A stretch of DNA of 64,000 nucleotides from Sphingomonadales bacterium (GTDB lineage Bacteria; Pseudomonadota; Alphaproteobacteria; Sphingomonadales; Sphingomonadaceae), in contig JANXSN010000023.1 of NCBI GenBank assembly GCA_025352685.1, positions 1 through 64,000 of the forward strand, read 5' to 3'. A program made the position numbers and the translations under genes. The notes under the pieces are model-generated. The model was not told the DNA's origin, made no database searches, and worked only from the letters and a program-made list of their open reading frames with translations. Positions 1-8,279 of the stretch are shown piece after piece. Each line of letters opens with the position of its first letter. The stretch's first letter is position 1.

Positions 1-246
1 AGCCGGCGTCGTAGACCGCCACGAGTCGAACGCGGCCCGGGCGGCGGCCACGGCGCGGTCGATGTCGGGCGCGCTCGCGCAGCCAATCCGGCCGATTTCC
101 TTGCCCGTCGCGGGATCCACGGTCGCCATCGAGGCGCCATTATGAGGCGCGACCCAGTTTCCTCCGATGAGAAACTCGGCGCGTTGACCACGGCCACCGA
201 GAAACGACTGCAAGGTCGACGAAAGGGCGGGACAGGCAATCGGCAT
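1..246 (-). CDS. aldehyde dehydrogenase, N-terminal part (runs off the window)
   Basis: Reading the minus strand from an ATG at 246 gives 82 codons that continue past the window edge. The product has the usual N-terminus of NAD(P)-dependent aldehyde dehydrogenases: an FLIGG-W segment near residue 26, a V-DPATG-E-IG stretch near 43-52, and an alanine-rich helix ([12 protein letters not shown]) before the window ends. The expected role is oxidation of an aldehyde to a carboxylate in the cytosol. A ribosome site (GGAGAA) sits about 7 bases upstream of the ATG. The catalytic Cys and Glu lie outside the window, so activity cannot be judged. It is transcribed divergently from the fragmentary catabolic genes that follow. 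Confidence 0.8.
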   Translation of the reverse strand, partial: MPIACPALSSTLQSFLGGRGQRAEFLIGGNWVAPHNGASMATVDPATGKEIGRIGCASAPDIDRAVAAARAAFDSWRSTTPA

Positions 247-381
247 GGTCGAGTTCTCCGCTGTTGCGAGCACAGTGCCCGCAAGAATCGATATTTACTA
301 AGCGTGATGGGCAGTCGACCGCCCAGTGGATAGATGGCTTCGCTTGGTGTGCGACAGGGAACGCGCTGCTATCACGCGCCA

Positions 382-807
382 ATGCAACACGCTTCGACGA
401 ATCCGGACCACGCCGCCCGTTCAACCTTGCGCGATCGGCTAAGGGAAGTCCGCGGATTAGAAGGCGTCAGCGACGATTTAGCCCATCGTTCGATCATAGG
501 CCACGACGTCTATCGGAGTCGCGCAAACCGGCGCTCGTCCTTCTCCCCGCGTCAGTCGAGATGCTGTGCGCGGCGGTCAAGGTATGCGTCCAACAGGGGG
601 TCGCGATGGTGCCGCGCGGTGGCGGCGCGTCTTACACCGACGGCTACCTCTTGGCCGGCGAGGATCATGTCCTGATCGACACCTGCGCGCTCGACATGAT
701 TGAGATCGACGAGTCCAACGCCCTCATAAGGGTTGGCGCGGGCGTGGCCTGGGCGACGCTGCGGGCCGCGCTGGCGGCCAAGGGGTTGCGGACCCCTTTC
801 TGGGGCC
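382..807 (+). pseudogene. FAD-linked oxidase (PCMH type), N-terminal fragment
   Basis: The start at 382 reads into an N-terminus ending [10 protein letters not shown]. The frame then shifts by one near 515 into a clear FAD-binding PCMH domain with the flavin pyrophosphate motif PRGGG-SYTDGY (about 605-650), and a [21 protein letters not shown] segment up to about 807. Intact members of this glycolate/vanillyl-alcohol oxidase-like family run to 450 residues or more. Here the sequence jumps directly into a LeuD-like domain, so about three quarters of the gene is missing. I infer one indel plus a deletion junction at about 807. The fragment cannot make a working oxidase. Confidence 0.7.
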
Positions 808-1234
808 CCCTTCTCGTCACTGGCGACAATTTCGGCTGCGGATCGAGCCGCGAGCAGGCGCCGTGGGCGCTCGCCGACCTCGGCGTCCGCGTGTTGATTA
901 CGACCGGGTTCGAAGAAATATTCCAGTCGAACTGCTTCAAGAACGGCATGCTTCCGATCGTGCTGGCGGATCACGACGTGGCCCTTCTCGACGCGTCGGC
1001 GAAGGTCGGCGAGCCGTTCACGGTCGACCTCGAAGCGCAGCAAATCCGCCTCCCCAGACCGGCACCTTCGCCTTCACCGTCGAACCCGCCCGGCGCGAAG
1101 CCCTGTTCAACGGGTGGGACGAAATCGCCCGCATCCGCGTTGGCTTCGGAACCGCCATCGCCACGTTCGAACGACAACAGCGCACCCAAGCCCCCTGGCT
1201 GTGGACCGCCGAACAAGGACTCCAGAATGGCTGA
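808..1234 (+). pseudogene. LeuD-type hydratase small subunit (dimethylmaleate hydratase-like), broken
   Basis: The aconitase swivelling-domain core is visible: [17 protein letters not shown] (about 820-870), then the F-SNCFKNG segment. A one-base loss in a CCCC run near 1050 throws the reading frame. The correct C-terminus (TGTFAFTV, then a glycine-rich and PW-containing tail) continues in another frame to the stop at 1234. The N-terminus is missing because the sequence begins at the junction with the FAD oxidase fragment. Next to a 2,3-dimethylmalate lyase-like gene, this was probably the small subunit of a dimethylmaleate or related hydratase. No large subunit lies in the window. Confidence 0.7.
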
Positions 1235-2102
1235 TTCCAAAATCGCTGACCAGCGCCTCAAAACAAAACTCGCCGAGGGCAAATTCTTCGTCGTCCCCGG
1301 CGTCCAGGACATGATCGCCGCGGTCACCGCCGACCGCGTCGGCTTCGATATCGTTTATGGCACCGGCTACTGGCTCACCGCCTCCGCCTATGGCCTGCCC
1401 GACGCCGGTATCGCAACTTACACCCAGATGATCGACCGCATGGCGACGCTCGCGCGAACCAGCAAGGCGGCGGTCATCGCCGATGCCGACACCGGCTATG
1501 GCGGGCTGCTCAATGTGCACCACACGGTCAAGGGCTATGAAGCTGCGGGGATCGCCGCGATCCAGCTCGAGGACCAAGCATTCCCCAAGAAGTGCGGGCA
1601 CACGCCCTATAAAAGGCTGATCTCGACCGAGGACATGGTCGAGAAGATTAAGGTCGCGGTGGCTGCGCGAGACGAGATGCTGGTCATTGCCCGCACCGAC
1701 GCGCGACAATCCGAAGGCATGGACGGAGCGCTTCGCCGACTGGAGGCTTATGCGAAAGCCGGGGCGGACGTGCTGTTTCCTGAGGCGATGACTTCTGAGG
1801 AAGAAATGGGCATTGCCTGCGCCGCGTTCGACAAGCCGGTTATGGCGAACATGTCGAACGGCGGGCTGACTCCGGTGCTGAAAGGAAGCGAGCTAGCCGA
1901 GATCGGCTACGCCTTTGCCATCTACCCGTCGCAGACCAGCCTGGTCGCGGTGTCGGCAATGGAGGCGATGCTACGCCGGTTGAAGGATGACGGCGACGGC
2001 AATCCGGCCGACATTGCGCTGTTCGACTTCACCACATTCTGCCGCATGATCGGGTTTGAGGATGTTTGGGCGTTCGAGGAACAATGGAGCGCGAAGCGAT
2101 GA
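1227..2102 (+). CDS. isocitrate lyase/PEP mutase family lyase (2,3-dimethylmalate or 2-methylisocitrate lyase-like)
   Basis: 291 residues, a full-length single (beta/alpha)8 lyase of the ICL/PEP mutase superfamily. Metal-binding acids are in DADTG (86-90), and the catalytic loop motif KKCGH lies at 121-125. The cysteine in that loop marks C-C lyases (2-methylisocitrate, dimethylmalate, oxaloacetate-type) rather than PEP mutases. The start at 1227 overlaps the end of the LeuD-type gene by 8 bases, and the stop overlaps the ATG of the alcohol dehydrogenase remnant, so this was an operon. Pairing with a LeuD-type hydratase subunit suggests dimethylmalate lyase, cleaving to propionate and pyruvate. 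Exact substrate is inference. It is the only intact member of the cluster. Confidence 0.82.
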   Translation: MADSKIADQRLKTKLAEGKFFVVPGVQDMIAAVTADRVGFDIVYGTGYWLTASAYGLPDAGIATYTQMIDRMATLARTSKAAVIADADTGYGGLLNVHHTVKGYEAAGIAAIQLEDQAFPKKCGHTPYKRLISTEDMVEKIKVAVAARDEMLVIARTDARQSEGMDGALRRLEAYAKAGADVLFPEAMTSEEEMGIACAAFDKPVMANMSNGGLTPVLKGSELAEIGYAFAIYPSQTSLVAVSAMEAMLRRLKDDGDGNPADIALFDFTTFCRMIGFEDVWAFEEQWSAKR

Positions 2103-2368
2103 AGATCACAGCCGCCATACTCGACCGCTCGGGTGACCATCCGTAGCCTTATGGCGAGCACCGGTCGCTGCGGCTGGCCGAGCTCGAGCTCGACGCGCCG
2201 CGGCCGGGCGAGTTGCTGATCCGGATCGATGCGGCAGGATTATGCCATTCGGACCTGTCGGTAGTAAATGGCGACCGACCGCGACCGATGCCCATGGCGA
2301 TCGTGCATGAAGCGACCGGCCGGCGCGAGATTTGCCGGCACGGAAGCCGTAATTTCGCAAGGGGCTAG
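2099..2368 (+). pseudogene. zinc-dependent alcohol dehydrogenase, N-terminal remnant
   Basis: Starts at an ATG overlapping the stop of the lyase gene. An in-frame TAG follows at 2144-2146, then the recognisable start of a medium-chain dehydrogenase: RPGELLIRIDAAGLCHSD with the first zinc-ligand Cys-His pair, then VHEATG in place of the usual GHE-G. Reading fails at 2368, and nothing of the NADP-binding domain remains before the next gene at 2503. It is a short, dead 5' fragment. The 2369-2502 interval contains no gene I can recognise. Confidence 0.65.
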
Positions 2369-2502
2369 GGTGATGCTAGCGGGCGAGGATGAGCCGAAAA
2401 TCGAGGGCAAATCTGCAACATGCTTTCTGCTGCTTTAACTGGTCATCCGCGGCGATAGCTGCGTCAACCAGAGACGGGTTGCGATTCAACTGAAAGCACC
2501 CT

Positions 2503-3648
2503 TCAGAGCTTTGAACGCTGCGCCGCAACGACGGAGATCAATCCCCCTATATTTGCATTAATATCAATAAGATGCAGGCCCCAATCGAGTGCGACCTTTC
2601 CTCCCTGTACCACGTCGCCGGGAATCTGATCGGTACGTAGATCGACTGGATTTGAATGTATTGTCAACGCCAGATATTGGGAGCCACCGCGGTCGACGCA
2701 TTGTGCGGTGACAAGCCCTGGCACCTGCACGAAAGGTGAAGTGATTTCCTTCCCTCGAGCCCAAATGGTCTGGGGTTGTTCCGACAGCGTGATAGGTTTC
2801 GCGGGAAAATACGCATCGGCTGGCCCGGAACCTCCATCTATTGCCGCAGGGTTGACGCAGGCAACCTTCATACCCGGCACCTGCGTTCGGCCGAACCGGC
2901 TGTTGAGGGGCGGCGGCACATCATCGCGAAATGTGACATAGGTGATAACACAGCCGGTCTGGTCTTTTGAGGTGCAGAGCGGAATTGTTTTCAGGTCGCC
3001 GCCAACCACCTTACCGGCAGGTACCAGAAAGTTGGTGCCGGGCAGAATAGCGCTGACAAGCTGTTTCTGAAAAGGCCTGCCGTCGATTTCCTGAGCAAGC
3101 AGGCGTTTTAGTATGCCCGATCCTTGGCTATGGCCGATTAGAATGACGCCTCGACCATGGTTATCGTGCGCAAGATATGACCGCCAAGCGTCCAGCACGT
3201 CGGTATACGCGAGTTCGCGATCAATACCTGCCATTGGCGTGCCGATTAGCGTCGAGCGCAGCGCCGGAATGGTCACCTGTCTATAAATAGGCACGAAGAG
3301 CCGGCATTGCGAAGCAAAGCGGTTGACTTGCTGGTTGACAACGGCTTGCTCTTCGGGACCTGGTATCATGTCGCTGTTGGGCGAACGGTCGAGCGATACC
3401 GTCGGGTAAACGTAGAAGCAGTCTATCTTGGGGTTCGCCGCTGCATTCCAGTTCCGAATGCTGGTCGTTCCGTTCGCGCGGACGATGGTTGCTCGCTGAT
3501 CGGTGGTGCAGACCGCTTCGTATCCGGGACGACACAGCCAACTAGCGGGATTATTGTAGTCGTTGGCGGGCGCTGAGGCCTTGTCTCGCGCAAGGACCGG
3601 GCCGGAAATTAGGAGTGCGGCCGCAAAAAGCGCGAACTTCGTCGTCAT
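2503..3648 (-). CDS. secreted DUF3089 alpha/beta-hydrolase
   Basis: 381 residues from the ATG at 3648. That start is chosen because it opens a signal peptide (TKFALFAAALLISGPVLA, residues 3-20) and has GAGGAA about 10 bases upstream; an ATG at 3750 adds only an implausible leader. The DUF3089 hallmark DCFYVYPT is at 76-83, and the nucleophile elbow GHSQG at 172-176 places the catalytic serine at 174. The family is lipase/esterase-like with unknown natural substrate. Several cysteines suggest periplasmic disulfides. Its neighbour upstream on the same strand is the VOC gene 49 bases away, so the two may be co-transcribed. Confidence 0.85.
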   Translation of the reverse strand: MTTKFALFAAALLISGPVLARDKASAPANDYNNPASWLCRPGYEAVCTTDQRATIVRANGTTSIRNWNAAANPKIDCFYVYPTVSLDRSPNSDMIPGPEEQAVVNQQVNRFASQCRLFVPIYRQVTIPALRSTLIGTPMAGIDRELAYTDVLDAWRSYLAHDNHGRGVILIGHSQGSGILKRLLAQEIDGRPFQKQLVSAILPGTNFLVPAGKVVGGDLKTIPLCTSKDQTGCVITYVTFRDDVPPPLNSRFGRTQVPGMKVACVNPAAIDGGSGPADAYFPAKPITLSEQPQTIWARGKEITSPFVQVPGLVTAQCVDRGGSQYLALTIHSNPVDLRTDQIPGDVVQGGKVALDWGLHLIDINANIGGLISVVAAQRSKL

Positions 3649-3697
3649 GAGTTTGGGTTCCTCGAGATTGTAGTTACGGCAAGGCCATTGGCGGTGC

Positions 3698-4075
3698 TCA
3701 TGAGTCCGCCGACAATTGCAATAATTCGATTTCATGGCCTTCGGGATCACTTATGAACGAGACCGACATGGCTCCAAAGGCGCTTGGCGGACGAACCTCG
3801 CGTGCGCCCAGCGCAACCAGATCGGCGTGGGCCGCGCCGCAATCGCGTACAATAAATCCCAGAGGGCCCCAGTTGTTGCCACCGCCAACTTCGCGCTGGT
3901 CGGCGTGATGGTATAATACGAGCGTAAAAGCGCCATCTTTCTGCGCCAGCATCACCTCATTGAAGTCGTCGGCTTCGATCCGGTTCTGAACTGCAAAGCC
4001 CAGGCCCTCAACATAGAATCGCTCCATCGCCGCAAGATCACGGACCACAATCTTGACGAAACTGAACCTTGCCAT
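3698..4075 (-). CDS. VOC (glyoxalase/bleomycin-resistance) family protein
   Basis: 125 residues using the ATG at 4075, which places the beta-alpha-beta-beta-beta fold right at the N-terminus (ARFSFVKIVVRD, then FYVEGLGF). A second module begins GPLGFIVRD, and ends in the typical D-EGHEIELLQ motif, whose glutamate (about 117-119) is a standard metal ligand. His and Asp candidates occur at YHHAD. The family includes glyoxalases, dioxygenases and antibiotic-binding proteins; the sequence does not say which. It precedes the DUF3089 gene on the same strand. Confidence 0.8.
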   Translation of the reverse strand: MARFSFVKIVVRDLAAMERFYVEGLGFAVQNRIEADDFNEVMLAQKDGAFTLVLYHHADQREVGGGNNWGPLGFIVRDCGAAHADLVALGAREVRPPSAFGAMSVSFISDPEGHEIELLQLSADS

Positions 4076-4138
4076 CTGCTTTGCACTCTTTCTACGTTTG
4101 ACTAACGATTGGCAGCCGACGCGCACGCTTTCGGCAAT

Positions 4139-4490
4139 CTAAATGAGATCCCCGCCACCGGCCGAGGAGGTCGTGCCATGCTCCTTGTGAGCCTTGATGA
4201 CATTTCGTCCGACCGTCCAGCGTTGAACCTCGTCCGGGCCGTCGACCAGCCGCTGCGACCTTATGTGAGTGTACCATGAGGCAAGTGGCGTGTCCTGGCT
4301 TTAAGCCAGGGCCCCGTGCAACTGGATCGCTGTATCCACCACTTTGTGCACCATATGCGCAAGGAATACTTTGGCTATCGAGTTCTCCTGCCGCAGGTCC
4401 ATTCCCCGCTCCGCTTCATAGGCGATATGGAGTAGCATTAGCCGCGCCATCATAGCTAATTCAGGTTCTGTAAGATCAATGAGACAGCCA
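4139..4490 (-). pseudogene. acyl-CoA dehydrogenase, C-terminal fragment
   Basis: On the minus strand one frame reads ELAMMARLMLLH, GMDLRQENSIAKVFLA, IQLHGALA, then an in-frame TAA (4301-4303), then SQDTPLASWYTHIR, VDGPDEVQRW and a short tail to the stop at 4139. This is the C-terminal helical domain of acyl-CoA dehydrogenases. The intact family has G-Y-S-Q at the stop position, so a tyrosine codon became TAA. Everything upstream of about 4490 is replaced by the AbiEi-type fragment. It is a dead remnant. Confidence 0.75.
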
Positions 4491-4504
4491 GAGAAGGGGG
4501 CTTA

Positions 4505-4888
4505 TCAACCATTATGCGTGATCGCTTCGAGATAGGGGCGCACCACCTTCCACGCCCCACAATCCATCGCGGCTTGCGCAATGTCTGAAGCGCTTGCCTT
4601 GCGCTGTTCGATGGTGCTGCGCAGGCTTTCGATGGCGACCGACCGATCAACCAGCTTCGGATTACGGAATGCGTCGGCAAGTGCCTTTGCAACCGAATAG
4701 ACCGGGACGACAACACCCGAGATTATATGCTGTTCGACGCCGTAATCGAGATAGGGCTGTCGGAAGCGGACGGTGCAGATGCGGGGAAATTCGAGCTTGG
4801 GTTCCCAGTCTTTCGCCCCGACGGCGATCCAGACCTTCCTTGGTATCTGGTCAGTTAGCCAGTGAAAGGCGAGCGCCGAGACCGCCTC
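4505..4888 (-). pseudogene. AbiEi-type (type IV toxin-antitoxin) antitoxin, C-terminal fragment
   Basis: The minus strand from about 4888 reads AVSALAFHWLTDQIPRKVWIA, G-KDWEP, a VYSVAKALADAFR segment, ALRS-like ESLRSTIEQRKAS, and VVRPYLEAITHNG to the stop at 4505. This matches the C-terminal domain of AbiEi-family transcriptional antitoxins, which repress their own operon and counter an AbiEii nucleotidyltransferase toxin. The N-terminal winged helix is missing because an IS5-type sequence begins at about 4889. No AbiEii toxin gene is present in the remaining sequence. The frame is open throughout, so truncation by insertion looks recent relative to the neighbouring remnants. Confidence 0.7.
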
Positions 4889-5452
4889 CTATTGTCGCCA
4901 GTGGCGCAAGGTGCACATCGGGATCGACGCAGAGACGTTTGATATCCGGGCTATTGAAGTCACCACCAATGCGATCGGAGATACCCCTGTCCTCCCAGAT
5001 CTGTTGGCGCAGATCCCGCAAGATGAGCAAATCCGCAGTGTCGGTGGGGACGGCGCGTACGACACCAAAAAGTGCCATGCCGCGATAGCTGCGCGCGGTG
5101 CTCATGCGGTCATTGTGGTCCGCCGCAACGGACGACCATGGAAGGAAGATGGCCCGGGCACGGCTGTCTGCAATGAAATACTTCGTGCGATCAAACAGCT
5201 TGGACGCACCATCTGGAAGAAATAGAGCGGTTATCATCGCCGCAGTCTCGTCGAAACGAAAATGCACTGCTTCAAGCTGCTCGGTCAGCGCGTCATAGCA
5301 CGCACCTTCGACCGTCAGACAACCGAGCTCAACGCCCGTCCTGCAATCCTCAACCGCTTCTCGCAAATTGGAACGCCCAATACCCTCCGCGTTGAATAGT
5401 AATCTGAAATAAAGGCCGCATCAGGCCCATTTAGAGTTGTGCAACAAAGCCC
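4889..5452 (+). mobile_element. IS5-family insertion sequence remnant, 5' truncated
   Basis: An IS5-type transposase C-terminal half abuts the antitoxin fragment at about 4889. The sequence GAGTTGTGCAACAAAGCCC at 5434-5452 resembles the terminal inverted repeat of IS5-group elements and probably marks the right end. No matching left end is visible, and the element carries a nonsense codon, so it cannot move by itself. Confidence 0.6.
4890..5399 (+). pseudogene. IS5-family transposase fragment
   Basis: Reads YCRQWRKVHIGID, DGAYDTKKCHAAIAARGA, then a TAG at 5223-5225, followed in the same frame by SGYHRRSLVETKM and a C-terminal stretch to the stop at 5399. The DDE-domain aspartate in GGDGAYD and the Y-x2-R-x3-E-x6-K block (YHRRSLVETKM) are both present. 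In intact relatives a tryptophan precedes SGYHRR, so TGG to TAG is the likely mutation. About half of the N-terminal sequence is absent. Confidence 0.7.
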
Positions 5453-6346
5453 ATCGCAGTTGCGCGCCAACGTCCTCGCTCGATTCATGGCGCGCGCGTA
5501 GAGGGCGCCGGTAAGCAAGGCGTTCATCGTTTGCGCCCGGTTGGTCGGCTCATCGCAAGAACTCGGCTCCAGAGCGCTGACGCCAGTGAGGTTGAAGGTT
5601 TCACCGAGGACACCAGCGGTGGTGACGGGCGATGGCATTCTTGTTCATAGGGATAATGTGCAAGGACAAGCAGCAGATTTACCAACTCGCGACCAATTTG
5701 TTCATCGACCGCGTACCCATTTGTCAACGCTAACCGCACGACCGCCAACCGCTCCGCCAATTCGTCCAACGCTTGCGGGGAGCGGGTATCAACCATTTCT
5801 TGTTCGGCATCCTTTTTCACCTGTCGAGCCGTTCTAGAACATTGGCTGTTTCACGGTGGTTTTGTGCGCATGGCCCCAGTCTTGCTCCAAGCCCACAATC
5901 GTATCGTAAAAGCCAAACAATAATCGGCCCGACCCGGGCCAGCAACGGCGCCGCTGCCGGCAGGCCAAAGTCACCCAGGCCAACGATGGGAGCCTCTTCG
6001 ACAATAGGCGTGCCGATTTTGTTGCGACTTTCATTTTTTTCTTTTCGACTGTGTCATCAACGTCGCATCGACGGCGATCGTTCCCCCTGCCGTGTGCAAT
6101 TAAATGGCGCGAGAAACCGGTCGAGGCCCGCTTGCCAGGGAAGCGAGCAAACGAAGTCAAGATCGCGATGGGGGTGTTCTCGGGATGCTGGAAAGCCGCT
6201 CGGGTCCAGTGGGGGGTTGGATCGGGCTTGAGCGCTGATCGCGTCGCCGCGTGCGCGTTCAACGAGCTTGGCTGCGCTCCAGACTTGCACAGACCACCGA
6301 CGACCCCCGTGATCAGTGAGAGCGGGGGTTTGAGGAGAGAACCACG
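5453..6346. other. interval without a firmly recognised gene
   Basis: About 890 bases between the IS5 end and the small glycine-zipper gene. Minus-strand frames look partly coding: a proline/alanine-rich piece (GLGDFGLPAAAPLLARVGPI, about 5900-5985) runs up to a frame change near 5830, after which the 5524-5820 frame follows. I suspect a broken gene but cannot name it. The last 60 bases before 6347 hold the ribosome site GAGGAG and presumably a promoter. Confidence 0.4.
5524..5820 (-). CDS. hypothetical small helical protein, possibly part of a broken gene
   Basis: 98 codons, product not recognised. The first 60 residues are a believable helical, charged sequence (DTRSPQALDELAERLAVVR, then a second helix), while the C-terminal third is Ser/Arg-rich and looks like an out-of-frame tail. 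The frame upstream of its ATG (about 5825-5900) also looks coding in another register, so this may be the middle of a frameshifted gene. It may have been damaged when the IS element arrived at 5452. There is no clear ribosome site. Confidence 0.28.
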   Translation of the reverse strand: MKKDAEQEMVDTRSPQALDELAERLAVVRLALTNGYAVDEQIGRELVNLLLVLAHYPYEQECHRPSPPLVSSVKPSTSLASALWSRVLAMSRPTGRKR

Positions 6347-6565
6347 ATGAACACTGTTTTTCTGCGTAGAGCCCTTGCTGCCGCGTTTGCCGCCACACTC
6401 TTAGCTGACGCTGCCCCGGCCTTTTCAAAGGGCGCAGTAAAGGGAGCTGTCATCGGTGCGGCAGCGGGTCATTTTGTCGGCAATGGTCATGCCAAGGCTG
6501 GCGCCGTCGCTGGTGCCGTGGCAGGCCATCATCACGCCGCCAAGAAAGCCGCCAAGGCCAAATAG
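6347..6565 (+). CDS. small exported glycine-zipper protein
   Basis: 72 residues with a good ribosome site (GAGGAG, 9 bases upstream). Residues 1-27 form a signal peptide ending near APAFS. The mature part is a glycine/alanine zipper (GAVKGAVIGAAAG, then AGAVAGAVAG), with a histidine cluster and a lysine-rich tail (AKKAAKAK). Such proteins sit in or on the envelope; no enzymatic role is known. It stands alone, with a strong hairpin just after its stop, so it is probably a single-gene transcript. Confidence 0.75.
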   Translation: MNTVFLRRALAAAFAATLLADAAPAFSKGAVKGAVIGAAAGHFVGNGHAKAGAVAGAVAGHHHAAKKAAKAK

Positions 6566-6572
6566 AATTTGA

Positions 6573-6597
6573 GCGCGGTCAGCATGGCTGACCGCGC
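6573..6597 (+). terminator. hairpin after the glycine-zipper gene
   Basis: A perfect 11-base inverted repeat (GCGCGGTCAGC / GCTGACCGCGC) around a 3-base loop begins 7 bases after the stop at 6565. There is no T-run, so it is a GC-rich hairpin of terminator or stabiliser type rather than a textbook intrinsic terminator. Confidence 0.55.
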
Positions 6598-6786
6598 CTC
6601 GATCACGATCGTTGTGGTGAGTGGCGCAGCGTTCTGCTTTATTGTTTCCCGCAGCCAGGGGTCGGCTGTGGTGTCCCACGCCGCCCGATGCGTTCGCTCG
6701 ATTGGTCGCACAGCGTCTGGAAAGATCGAGCCGGTGCTACGCGTTCGTGGATGCCCCGCCCCAAGGTACAGGGAATCGCATCCTGA

Positions 6787-7113
6787 CTAATTCTTGCTGC
6801 TGTCTTTCACACCAACTGTGGGAACGTCGATCGTCGTCTTTTTTGTTTCCACATTGGGAACAGTCACAGTCTGCTTGGTCGTGCCGACGACAACTTCCTT
6901 TAAGTGCAGGGTTACCTCCGGGAGGTCGCCTCCCATGGCGCTGACATTGACATTCGGCAACGCACCGCCCGAAATGTCAGCACTCCAAAACCCGGTCAGG
7001 AACTGCACGCCTGCAATAACGATTGCCAGCACGACGATCGCGCCCACGACCTTGTCGGCATTGCTCTTCTTCTCAACATAAACCTGATCGCCGTCATTGC
7101 GGTATTTTGCCGT
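6787..7113 (-). CDS. single-span membrane protein with exported C-terminus, probable ACG start
   Basis: A hydrophobic span (VVGAIVVLAIVIAGVQFLTGFW) follows a short charged N-terminus, and the rest is a hydrophilic periplasmic tail rich in Val/Thr (VTLHLKEVVV, TVTVPNVETKKTTIDVP). No family recognised. The longest frame starts at an ATG at 7209 without a ribosome site. A strong AGGAGG lies 5 bases before an in-frame ACG at 7113-7111, which would give the natural-looking N-terminus (M)AKYRNDGDQVYVEKK and 108 residues. Either ACG is used as a rare start, or an ATG has mutated. It lies downstream of the lipid kinase gene on the same strand. Confidence 0.6.
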   Translation of the reverse strand, partial: TAKYRNDGDQVYVEKKSNADKVVGAIVVLAIVIAGVQFLTGFWSADISGGALPNVNVSAMGGDLPEVTLHLKEVVVGTTKQTVTVPNVETKKTTIDVPTVGVKDSSKN

Positions 7114-7302
7114 GTGAGCCTCCTGTTTAACGCAGGTTATCGACCAGTCCTGCGAACTATGGTTCCATTTACGCAATGGTATGGCTGGCGGATCCGACGA
7201 AAAGCTCATGTGCTACATTTGGGGTGGTTGCTTGCTTTTGGCGCGCCTCGGGCCTGCCCCGAGTTGAACGACGGGAAACTTTGCAAAGGCACGACCCATC
7301 GA

Positions 7303-8205
7303 TCAGAAGCTGGGGCGCACGACCTTCAACGCGCCGGGACGGACGCAGAACTTCAACGGCAACGACAGACGCTGCACCTCCCCGTCCAAAGCAATCTCGA
7401 TTTTGGGATGCGACAATCGAACGGTCACCGCCTCGCAATCGCCCACGAGTTCGAAGTCTTGCGTTTGACTTACGCGCCCGAGAGCCGCGCGGACGCCAAA
7501 CCACAGCAGCCCCAAGCGGGTTGTGCGCGACACCGCATAAATCGAAAGCAGGCCGGCATCGAGTGAGTCTCGCGAGCCCATCGATCCACTCTGCAGCGAG
7601 TAACGGTTGTTCCCGACGAGCAGAAGCGGCGAGACGATTGGCGCCTCCCCGTGTCCAGTATCAATTCGCATTCGGTGATGCGGCAACCGCGCCAACACTG
7701 CCCAACAGGCGGGAATCGAAGCGAGCCACTTGGGCACATGATGCTCGTGTCGAATGCGGTCCCGATCCTTGACCATCGAAGGATAAAGTCCGACCGAAGC
7801 ATTGTTGATAAAGCGTCGGCCGTTGACCTCGCCGACATCAACCGGCGACGCCATCCCGTTCACGGCCAGCTCGGCCGCCGCATCAAGGATCGTAGGCATC
7901 TGAAGATCGCGCGCGAAGTGGTTCAAGGTGCCTAGCGGTAGAAGAGCCAGCTCCACTTTGGTGTTGGTCAGCAACTGCGCGGCGGAGGCGATGGTGCCAT
8001 CCCCTCCCGCAACGACAATCCGGCGATGGCTGGCGGCGGCGCGTTTGATAGCCTCGTCCATCTCGCTCGCAGCCAGCATTTGAACGTCGACCTGCGCACC
8101 GGCTTTAGCAAACGCAGTCGTAACTGACTGCGAGAGACCAAACCCTGCAGCGGCAGCCGCGCCGGCTTCACGGTTGATGAGCACGGGAAGGGCAGAATTT
8201 GTCAT
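7303..8205 (-). CDS. diacylglycerol/lipid kinase (DAGK catalytic domain)
   Basis: 300 residues, normal length for bacterial YegS/DgkB-type lipid kinases. The nucleotide-binding GGDGT motif is at 67-71 and the PLGTLNHFA motif at 90-98 (the family has PLGT-NDFA). The C-terminal beta-rich domain has IEIALDGE, whose Asp-Gly-Glu is a conserved element. The expected reaction is ATP-dependent phosphorylation of diacylglycerol or a related lipid at the inner membrane surface. The start at 8205 is followed on the other strand by a metallophosphoesterase, and the two genes share a 75-base divergent promoter interval. Confidence 0.88.
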   Translation of the reverse strand: MTNSALPVLINREAGAAAAAGFGLSQSVTTAFAKAGAQVDVQMLAASEMDEAIKRAAASHRRIVVAGGDGTIASAAQLLTNTKVELALLPLGTLNHFARDLQMPTILDAAAELAVNGMASPVDVGEVNGRRFINNASVGLYPSMVKDRDRIRHEHHVPKWLASIPACWAVLARLPHHRMRIDTGHGEAPIVSPLLLVGNNRYSLQSGSMGSRDSLDAGLLSIYAVSRTTRLGLLWFGVRAALGRVSQTQDFELVGDCEAVTVRLSHPKIEIALDGEVQRLSLPLKFCVRPGALKVVRPSF

Positions 8206-8279
8206 GCTCCCGTAACAGCTTGAACAAAGATTTGTTCATTGGCGGATGAACTGTGTCTGTTGCCGCTCGTTACGTCACC

